A DNA stretch of 20,913 nucleotides, taken from positions 1 through 20,913 of the forward strand of contig JAEZIV010000034.1 in the NCBI GenBank assembly GCA_023436515.1. The letters run 5' to 3'. Positions within the stretch are counted from its first letter, which is position 1. The number at the start of each line of letters is the position of its first letter. The notes beneath the pieces are model-generated. The model was given only the letters and a program-made list of their open reading frames with translations, was not told where the DNA came from and made no database searches. Shown here piece after piece: positions 15,184 to 20,913 of the stretch. The translations under genes were made by a program, and so were the position numbers. Origin of the DNA: Bacillota bacterium. GTDB taxonomy: Bacteria; Bacillota; Clostridia; Acetivibrionales; DSM-1351.

Positions 15184-16261
15184 AAAGATAAAAATCATTC
15201 TGTGGATTCTCTTTATTGGCTTGATGGCACTTGCCAGCTGCAGTCTGAGACCCTTAAAGAATCTACAAAATTCCGAAACGGTGGATACCGGGAATATTGA
15301 TTCCGATCTGACAATTGTGGGCTTCTCCCAGTTGGGCTCGGAATCGGACTGGCGTACGGCAAACACTAAGTCAATTCAGAATGCTTTAACTAAAAAGAAT
15401 GGATTTTCACTCATTTTCTCAAATGGTAGACAGAGTCAGGAAAATCAAATTAAGGATGTAAGAAGCTTCATTTTTCAAGAGGTAAATTATATTGTAATCG
15501 CCCCGGTAACCGAGACGGGTTGGGATACAGTGTTAACAGAAGCAAGACAGGCGGGTATTCCGGTTATTATTGTGGATCGCATGATTGATACAGAGGATGA
15601 AGGTCTATTTGTTGCGTGCGTAGGTACTGACAAGTATGCCGAAGGCAAAAAGGCCGGACAATGGCTGGAAAAATATTTAGTGAAGCAAAAAAACACCCAA
15701 GGAGCTAAAAAGAGTGCATTAACCAAGGAGACAGCAGTAAAAGGGACTGATAAAGGTAATGAGAATGTAAATATTGTTGTCCTTGAGGGTACTTTGAACT
15801 CAACAGCTCAGATCGGACGATCCAAAGGCTTTGAAGAGGTAGCCCGACAACACGGGAATTGGAATATTCTTGCCCGCGAAAATGGTGATTTCACTAAAGC
15901 AAAGGGAAAGGAAGTAATGCAGAAGCTGTTACGTAAACATGAGGATATTGATGTATTGGTTTCACAGAATGATGATATGACCTTTGGCGCAATTGAGGCG
16001 ATACATGAAGCCGGCTTAACCTGCGGAGTAAATGGTGACATAACCATCATATCCTTTGACGCCGTTTCTGAAGCCTTTGACAAGATGGAGGAGGGTCTTA
16101 TCAATGCTGATATTGAATGCAATCCACTGCAAGGGCCCATGATAGCAGACATAATCGGGAGGCTGGAAAAGGGAGAAAGGGTTGATAAAATATCATACGT
16201 GGATGGAAAGGTTTTCGAAGCTGAAACTGCAAAAGAGGAACGTAAAGGACGGAGTTACTAA
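15176..16261 (+). CDS. YtfQ-like sugar-binding lipoprotein, probable extracytoplasmic sensor subunit
   Basis: A 361-residue lipoprotein with a basic start, a hydrophobic segment and a lipobox ending at Cys22 (LMALASC). The mature part is a LacI-type periplasmic-binding fold (Peripla_BP_4) clearly like E. coli galactofuranose-binding YtfQ: VGFSQLGSESDWR, QENQIKDVRSF, APVTETGW, the ENGDFTKAKGKEVMQ stretch, and NDDMTFGAIEAI. It starts inside the kinase gene (8-bp overlap) with GAGGT before the ATG. It is therefore made with the kinase rather than with the transporter, whose own binding protein is the next gene. A Lys/Thr/Gly-rich insertion (about residues 160-190, QKNTQGAKKSALTKETAVKG) is absent from YtfQ and from the second lipoprotein. 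The sensor role is inferred; it could instead be an alternative transport subunit. Confidence 0.8.
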   Translation: MNKKIKIILWILFIGLMALASCSLRPLKNLQNSETVDTGNIDSDLTIVGFSQLGSESDWRTANTKSIQNALTKKNGFSLIFSNGRQSQENQIKDVRSFIFQEVNYIVIAPVTETGWDTVLTEARQAGIPVIIVDRMIDTEDEGLFVACVGTDKYAEGKKAGQWLEKYLVKQKNTQGAKKSALTKETAVKGTDKGNENVNIVVLEGTLNSTAQIGRSKGFEEVARQHGNWNILARENGDFTKAKGKEVMQKLLRKHEDIDVLVSQNDDMTFGAIEAIHEAGLTCGVNGDITIISFDAVSEAFDKMEEGLINADIECNPLQGPMIADIIGRLEKGERVDKISYVDGKVFEAETAKEERKGRSY

Positions 16262-16357
16262 AACGTAAAAAAACAAACAATATTCATAGAAATCTTAACC
16301 AATATTTACCGAAATAAGAAGCTTAGTAAAAATAATTACAAAGACAGGAATAATTTC

Positions 16358-16371
16358 CGTATTTTTATACG
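16358..16371 (+). promoter_or_regulatory. Short inverted repeat in the leader of the transport lipoprotein gene
   Basis: CGTAT (16358-16362) and ATACG (16367-16371) flank four Ts, about 75 bases before the GTG start and upstream of an AT-rich stretch with a -10-like TAATAT (16380-16385). No good -35 is evident, which is common for activator-dependent promoters. The 184-base gap (16262-16445) has no terminator, so readthrough from the regulator genes is also possible. Confidence 0.3.
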
Positions 16372-16445
16372 TATTAGTTTAATATACTTGTACAAATAGA
16401 AGAAAACTCAATACTTTGGGTTAAAATGATTGGAGGAGATTATCC

Positions 16446-17417
16446 GTGAAGAAATTAGTTTCATTATTTCTGGTATTGGCGCTTGTTTTAGCGCTTGGAG
16501 CATGTGGCAGCAGCGGAGACAGCAAAGACAAGGCAGGTAAGAAGGTTACAGTAGGTGTTGTACAGACAAATGCCAACGAATCCGACTGGCGTACAGCTAA
16601 CACAAAATCATTCAATGAAGCTTTCAAGGAAGCAGGTTTTGAGTTAAAGATGGTATATGGTGAAGGTGACCATGCAAAGCAGATTTCTCAGGCACAACAG
16701 CTTATCCAGGAAGAGGTTGACTATCTTGTAGTTTTGGGACTTCAGGCCGCAGGCTGGGAGGATGTTGCAAAAGCAGCACAGAAAGCTAAAATCCCATTTA
16801 TTATGGCTGACCGTAAGCTTGACTTGACAGAGGATCTTTACACTGCGATGGTATGTTCCGATTTTGAAGCTGAAGGTGTAAAGGCTGTAGATTGGCTCAA
16901 GAGCCAAAATATCAAGGATGCCAAGATTGTTGTTCTTGGTGGTGACACAGGAGCTACCGCTCAGCTGGGACGTTCCAAAGCTATTGAAGACGGAGCAAAA
17001 GCAAATGGCTGGGAAATAGTATTCAACCAAAACATGAAGGGTTGGGATGAAACTCTTGCAAAGCAGGCGGTTACTGAACTTATAGCTAAAGGAACAAAGT
17101 TCAACGTTATATACGCTGAAAATGATAACATGGCTCGCGGTGCCTGTGCTGCTATGGATGCTGCAGGTATTAAATATGGTAAGAACGGCGATGTAAAGGT
17201 TATCGCTTTTGATGCAAACAAGTGGGCACTTCAGCTGGTTCTTGAAGGAAAATTCAACCTTGACGTAGAGTGCAATCCACTTCATGGACCTCGTATAGTA
17301 GAGCTTATTAATAAGCTTGAAGCTGGCGAGACTGTTGAAAAGAACGCCTATGTTAAAGAAGAAGTGTTTGACAGTGAGACAATAACAAAAGAAATTGTTG
17401 ATGCACGTAAATATTAA
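16446..17417 (+). CDS. ytfQ: YtfQ-like sugar ABC transporter substrate-binding lipoprotein
   Basis: A 323-residue lipoprotein starting at GTG, with GGAGGAG seven bases upstream. The signal peptide ends at lipobox Cys20 (LALGAC), followed by a Ser/Gly/Lys linker. The mature Peripla_BP_4 fold shares ESDWRTANTKS with the preceding lipoprotein and ends in similar ECNPL(H/Q)GP and EVFDSET blocks, so the two are paralogues. It is more divergent from E. coli YtfQ: several YtfQ-conserved blocks are replaced (VLGLQAAGWEDV for APVxxTGW; NMKGWDETLAKQAV for the GDFT..KGKEVM block). It is followed by an ATPase and two permeases, so it is the likely delivery subunit. Ligand likely galactofuranose or a related furanose/aldopentose; not certain. 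The gene symbol denotes similarity only. Confidence 0.85.
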   Translation: MKKLVSLFLVLALVLALGACGSSGDSKDKAGKKVTVGVVQTNANESDWRTANTKSFNEAFKEAGFELKMVYGEGDHAKQISQAQQLIQEEVDYLVVLGLQAAGWEDVAKAAQKAKIPFIMADRKLDLTEDLYTAMVCSDFEAEGVKAVDWLKSQNIKDAKIVVLGGDTGATAQLGRSKAIEDGAKANGWEIVFNQNMKGWDETLAKQAVTELIAKGTKFNVIYAENDNMARGACAAMDAAGIKYGKNGDVKVIAFDANKWALQLVLEGKFNLDVECNPLHGPRIVELINKLEAGETVEKNAYVKEEVFDSETITKEIVDARKY

Positions 17418-17457
17418 TACATACTTGAATCTGTAGTTAGGGTAGTGATTTGAAACA

Positions 17458-17664
17458 AAGTCAATTACTATAGTCTGAAGAAATAAATGAGAGCTAACTT
17501 GTTGGTTTAGGAAGGCAATATTTCAACAGTAATTGACTTAATGAACAAGATAGGTTTAATTATTGAAATGCGCGGCACCAAGTATGTGGAGTTGTTTACA
17601 GAGCTTGGCACCGCGCATTTCTTAAAGTCAGCTTGAAAGGTAAAGACTTCAAGCGCAATTGACT
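17458..17664 (+). repeat. Three AATTGACT elements between the lipoprotein and ATPase genes
   Basis: A 12-base sequence AAGTCAATTACT (17458-17469) is repeated as its exact reverse complement at 17528-17539. The core AATTGACT recurs at 17657-17664. The spaced arms could form a long-range stem or serve as regulator half-sites. The last copy supplies the TTGACT of a promoter candidate. Confidence 0.45.
17565..17621 (+). other. Long hairpin after the transport lipoprotein gene
   Basis: An 11-bp stem (GAAATGCGCGG with CCGCGCATTTC), a symmetrical CA/CA internal loop and a further 5-bp CCAAG/CTTGG stem enclose a 21-base loop. The GC-rich stem is followed by TTAAAGTC, not a T-run. It lies 148 bases after the stop, in the otherwise gene-free 312-base interval 17418-17729. 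It is probably a transcript-stabilising or partial termination element that makes the binding-protein mRNA more abundant than that of the membrane components. Confidence 0.6.
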
Positions 17665-17688
17665 ATATAACAGAAGTGACAGGATAAT
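17631..17688 (+). promoter_or_regulatory. Internal promoter candidate with adjoining inverted repeat before the ATPase gene
   Basis: GCTTGAA (17631-17637) and TTCAAGC (17648-17654) form a perfect 7-bp dyad with a ten-base spacer. Five bases later come TTGACT (17659-17664) and GATAAT (17683-17688), spaced 18 bases. An overlapping TAATAT lies at 17685-17690. A dyad just upstream of the -35 fits an activator or repressor site. Confidence 0.4.
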
Positions 17689-17729
17689 ATCTAATATCGT
17701 GTCTGAACGGAGGTTTGAGTATTATTACT

Positions 17730-19265
17730 ATGCAGAACACCGTACTTACAATGCAAAATATATATAAAAGCTTTCCCGGTGTAAGGGCCCTGCAAAATGT
17801 GGATTTCACTTTATATGAAGGAGAGATCCATGGGCTGATGGGCGAAAATGGTGCCGGAAAGTCTACCCTCATAAAGGTTTTAACGGGAGTCCATACAAAG
17901 GATGCCGGAGAAATCCATATTAAAGGAAGCGATAAACCTGTTAATATAAAGTCACCTCAGGAGGCCCAAAAGCTTGGTATAAGTACTGTGTATCAGGAAA
18001 TAACCTTGTGCCCCAACCTGACAGTGGCTGAAAATCTCTTTATTGGCAGAACAAACGAGCTTATAGTTGATTGGAAGAGCAACAACAGTAGGGCTGAAAG
18101 CATACTCAACAGTCTGGGAATACCTGCAAAACCAACACAGCAATTGTCCAATTGCTCTATAGCAGTTCAGCAAATGGTTGCAATTGCCCGTGCTGTGGAT
18201 ATGGATTGCAAGGTATTGATACTTGACGAGCCCACCTCATCTTTGGACGAACATGAGGTAGCCAAGTTGTTTACACTGATGCGTGAACTTAAAAGCAGAG
18301 GAGTTGGAATAATATTTGTAACCCATTTCCTTGATCAAGTGTATGAGTTATGTGATAAAATTACAGTTCTTCGTAATGGCGAACTAGTTGGAGAGTACCA
18401 GATTAAAGACTTGCCAAGGGTAGAGCTTGTAGCCAAAATGATGGGCAAGGAGCTTGGTGATTTGGCGGAAATACATAAGGTCGAACAATCCTTCACTGGC
18501 GATGCTAAAGAAGTGGTAATAGAAACGGAAGGTCTATCAAGCACTTCTGGAATAAAACCATTTAATTTTACTGCGAACAAGGGTGAAGTGACGGGCTTTG
18601 CCGGACTGCTGGGCTCTGGCCGTAGTGAATGTGTCCGTGCAATTTTCGGCGCAGACAGGGTCATAAAAGGCAAGCTAAAGATTAAAGGCGTTGATGTGAA
18701 TATTACATCACCAATAAAGGCTATGAAGAAGGGCATCGGATATCTTTCCGAGGACCGGAAGCGTGACGGGATTATTGGTGACTTGTCAGTACGGGAAAAT
18801 ATTATATTGGCTCTACAGGTCATGAGGGGGTTTTTTAAGCCCTTTACAAAAGCTCAGGCCCAGGCTTTTGCTGAGGAGTATATCAGTTTACTCGGCATAA
18901 AAACCGCTTCTGCAGATACTCCAATAAACTCATTATCGGGAGGGAATCAACAAAAGGTAATTCTGGCCAGGTGGCTGCTCACCCATCCTGATTATCTTAT
19001 ACTTGATGAGCCAACCCGTGGAATTGATATCGGTACTAAGGTAGAAATCCAAAAGCTGGTGCTTAAACTTGCTTCTGAAGGTATGAGTATCACATTTATT
19101 TCATCGGAGATAGAGGAGATGCTGCGTACCTGTTCCAGGCTGATTGTTATGCGTGACCTGCACGTTGTAGGAGAACTGCAGGGCGATGATATGTCACAGG
19201 ACAAAATAATGTATACCATTGCGGGGGGAGTAAATCAAAATGACCAAAATCAGTTCCAAACTTGA
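17730..19265 (+). CDS. ytfR: Sugar ABC transporter ATP-binding protein, double-domain (YtfR-like)
   Basis: A 511-residue ATPase with two nucleotide-binding domains, the usual form for carbohydrate uptake transporters of the ribose/galactofuranose group. Domain 1: Walker A GENGAGKST (38-46), a degenerate signature (LSNCSIAVQQMVAIARA) and Walker B VLILDEPTSSLD. Domain 2: degenerate Walker A (GLLGSGRSECVRAIFG), the intact signature LSGGNQQKVILARWLL and Walker B LILDEPTRGIDIG. Blocks such as SIAVQQMVAIARAVD, IIFVTHFLDQVYE and EDRKRDGII parallel E. coli YtfR closely. The start is uncertain: ATG 17730 is 16 bases from GGAGG (17709-17713), a TTG at 17715 is only one base from it, and an ATT at 17721 is ideally spaced. 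The 3' end overlaps the permease by 26 bp. Confidence 0.88.
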   Translation: MQNTVLTMQNIYKSFPGVRALQNVDFTLYEGEIHGLMGENGAGKSTLIKVLTGVHTKDAGEIHIKGSDKPVNIKSPQEAQKLGISTVYQEITLCPNLTVAENLFIGRTNELIVDWKSNNSRAESILNSLGIPAKPTQQLSNCSIAVQQMVAIARAVDMDCKVLILDEPTSSLDEHEVAKLFTLMRELKSRGVGIIFVTHFLDQVYELCDKITVLRNGELVGEYQIKDLPRVELVAKMMGKELGDLAEIHKVEQSFTGDAKEVVIETEGLSSTSGIKPFNFTANKGEVTGFAGLLGSGRSECVRAIFGADRVIKGKLKIKGVDVNITSPIKAMKKGIGYLSEDRKRDGIIGDLSVRENIILALQVMRGFFKPFTKAQAQAFAEEYISLLGIKTASADTPINSLSGGNQQKVILARWLLTHPDYLILDEPTRGIDIGTKVEIQKLVLKLASEGMSITFISSEIEEMLRTCSRLIVMRDLHVVGELQGDDMSQDKIMYTIAGGVNQNDQNQFQT

Positions 19266-20346
19266 AACCGACCGTTCAACATCTGCTCTTAAGGTGTTAT
19301 TTAAGCACAGATTGTTTATTCCCATTGCGTTTCTTGCATTTCTTTTACTAATCAATATATTTATCAATCCGGGTTTTCTGAGAATAAGCTTGGGAAGGGA
19401 CAGTATTGGAAATCCCGTTTTGATAGGAAATTTGATAAATATTCTGAATAACTCCACTGAGCTTGTTATCCTTGCCATAGGAATGACGCTGGTTACGGCC
19501 TCGTCCAGAGGGCAGGATATCAGCGTAGGAGCAACAATCGCAATTGTTGGTGGCGTGATTATGCGAGTCCTCTGTGGGAACGAAACCCAACCAACCGAAT
19601 TAAAGGCACCCATCCTTGTAGCTCTTTTACTTGGATGTCTTGCCGGAATGGCTTGCGGAGTCTTTAACGGTTTTCTGGTTTCAAAATTTAATATACAACC
19701 AATGGTGGCCACACTCATTCTCTTTACAGCTGGCCGATCCATAGGCTCTATGGCAATGGGTGGGCTTAAGCCTAAAGCAGTTGAGTCCTTTGGATATTAT
19801 GGCAATTTTATTCCGGGAGTTCCCATTCCGACACCAATACTCATTACAATTGTTGTTGTTGTGATTACCTTCCTTATGCTAAAGAAAACCAACCTTGGTC
19901 TATACACACAGGCAGTAGGTATCAATGATAAATCTTCAAGACTGAACGGTCTCAACCCGGCTCTTATGAAGTTTTTGTCTTTTGTTATATTGGGACTTTG
20001 CGTGGGTATTGCAGGCTTCATACAGTCCAGTAGAGTACAAACAGTGAATCCGTATACAATAGTTCCCAGTATTGAAATGGACGTTATTTTGGCTGTTGCC
20101 CTTGGAGGTAATTCACTGGGGGGCGGTAAATTCAATATGACAGGTTCAATTATTGGAGCATATACCATCCAGACCTTGACATCCATGTTGACCACGCTCA
20201 ATGTCAACACAAATGCTGTTCCGGTATTTAAGGCCGTGATAATTATTATACTTGTAATCATTCAAACGCCTATTGTCAAAGATTTCTTTGATAGAAGGCT
20301 CACGTTATCAAGAGTGGCTGCAGGTAATGTAAAGGAGCGTGGTTAG
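19240..20346 (+). CDS. ytfT: Sugar ABC transporter permease (YtfT-like)
   Basis: A 368-residue inner-membrane permease of the BPD_transp_2 (PF02653) group, with about 8-10 hydrophobic segments starting at residues 24-42. It contains the conserved GQDISVGAT loop (91-99) and a C-terminal LGGNSLGGGKFN motif before the last helices. The ATG lies inside the end of the ATPase gene, with GGGGGGAG nine bases upstream, so translation is coupled. It would form half of the membrane channel together with the next gene. Similarity to YtfT is judged from the order of genes and the permease motifs. Confidence 0.88.
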   Translation: MTKISSKLETDRSTSALKVLFKHRLFIPIAFLAFLLLINIFINPGFLRISLGRDSIGNPVLIGNLINILNNSTELVILAIGMTLVTASSRGQDISVGATIAIVGGVIMRVLCGNETQPTELKAPILVALLLGCLAGMACGVFNGFLVSKFNIQPMVATLILFTAGRSIGSMAMGGLKPKAVESFGYYGNFIPGVPIPTPILITIVVVVITFLMLKKTNLGLYTQAVGINDKSSRLNGLNPALMKFLSFVILGLCVGIAGFIQSSRVQTVNPYTIVPSIEMDVILAVALGGNSLGGGKFNMTGSIIGAYTIQTLTSMLTTLNVNTNAVPVFKAVIIIILVIIQTPIVKDFFDRRLTLSRVAAGNVKERG

Positions 20347-20347
20347 T

Positions 20348-20913
20348 ATGTCAATCTTGAAGAAAGCTCAAGGTACCGACAATATCACGGTTGTTAAGAA
20401 GAAACTAAAGCTCAATGAGACTCTGACAGATACAACCTTCTTGCTGACAATAACTATTTCGCTGTTTATTGCAATATATGCACTCTCCATTGTCTTTCTC
20501 GGAGATAAGGGCTTCAGCAAGGTACAGATGTTTTTTAACCTTTTCAACGAAAACGCTGCTCTGATCGTTATTGCCTGCGGACTTACAATAGTAATGATAA
20601 CAGGCAGCATTGATATTTCGGTAGGTGGTTCTACTGCACTTATTTGTACGGCATGTATAGTTTGCCTTAACAATTATGGCTTTAACTTTTATACCTCACT
20701 AATTCTAGCCTTGGCAATAGGTGTTACCTTTGGAGCAGTTCAAGGGTTTCTCGTGGCTTACATGGATATGCAGCCCTTCATAGTTACCCTGGCCGGAATG
20801 TTCCTGGGCAGAGGTTTAGTTGCTCTGATAGAGGTTAATCAGATTCAGGTTGATAACGAGCGGTTTGAAGCGTTGTCAGGTGCTCGAATACAGATTCCAT
20901 TTTTAGGGGATGT
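20348..20913 (+). CDS. yjfF: Sugar ABC transporter permease (YjfF-like), cut by window end
   Basis: 188 residues are visible before the right edge; the frame stays open. The ATG is one base after the previous stop, with AAGGAG ten bases upstream. A soluble, Lys-rich N-terminus (1-28) leads to a first membrane segment (about 31-51), then VIACGLTIVMITGSIDISVG, the family loop also present in the partner permease, followed by further hydrophobic helices. It is the second, non-identical half of a heterodimeric sugar channel, as YjfF is to YtfT in the E. coli galactofuranose importer. Intact status beyond the edge cannot be judged. Confidence 0.87.
   Translation, partial: MSILKKAQGTDNITVVKKKLKLNETLTDTTFLLTITISLFIAIYALSIVFLGDKGFSKVQMFFNLFNENAALIVIACGLTIVMITGSIDISVGGSTALICTACIVCLNNYGFNFYTSLILALAIGVTFGAVQGFLVAYMDMQPFIVTLAGMFLGRGLVALIEVNQIQVDNERFEALSGARIQIPFLGD

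Noticed and set aside
16644..17285. 213-codon open frame on the minus strand
   Set aside because: It is antisense to the transport lipoprotein gene, Cys/Ser/Phe-rich with no family resemblance, and lacks a ribosome site; the sense frame is unambiguous.
19194..19742. 182-codon minus-strand open frame
   Set aside because: It is a shadow of the permease and ATPase ends, with odd composition and no ribosome site.

Overview
The window looks like a chromosomal segment of a low-GC, Gram-positive, saccharolytic Clostridia member. A Ruminiclostridium / Clostridium cellulolyticum-like organism is my best guess, from the lipoprotein-type solute-binding proteins, YesN/YesM-type regulators, AGGAGG ribosome sites, low-to-mid GC and hairpin-plus-T-run terminators. 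All recognised genes are on the + strand, and no rRNA, tRNA, CRISPR, IS element or phage gene was seen.

Region A (1-8649) is a sugar or polyol catabolic operon entered from the left. It holds the C-terminal part of an ABC solute-binding lipoprotein, three consecutive divergent paralogues of the PF12831-type FAD-dependent oxidoreductase family, two zinc-dependent medium-chain dehydrogenases (the first strongly reminiscent of erythritol/L-threitol dehydrogenases) and a PfkB-family (fructokinase-like) kinase. A strong intrinsic terminator at 8602-8649 closes it. The logic is import, oxidation of hydroxyl groups, then phosphorylation of a ketose, but the substrate and the job of the three flavoenzymes are not known. 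The kinase is preceded by an in-frame seven-codon mini-ORF and a hairpin over its start codons.

Region B (8650-11900) is a small unrelated segment. It carries a DUF4865-like protein behind an operator-like palindrome, a two-domain flavodoxin/NADPH-dependent FMN-reductase-like protein with a Cys cluster, and a CPBP-type intramembrane protease, separated by clear terminators.

Region C (about 11900 to the right edge) is a sensing-and-uptake locus. It encodes a YesN-type response regulator, a YesM/LytS-type sensor kinase (4-bp overlap) and a YtfQ-like lipoprotein (8-bp overlap). Then follow a second paralogous YtfQ-like lipoprotein, a double-domain sugar ABC ATPase (YtfR-like) and two permeases (YtfT-like, and YjfF-like cut by the window end). 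The closest recognisable system is the E. coli galactofuranose importer YtfQRT-YjfF. The first lipoprotein is fused by operon structure to the two-component pair, which suggests a three-component system: an extracytoplasmic sugar sensor, a kinase and an AraC-type activator that would switch on the neighbouring transporter. Noncoding DNA around the second lipoprotein holds a long hairpin, inverted repeats and a promoter-like site that could set unequal expression of the binding protein and the membrane components.
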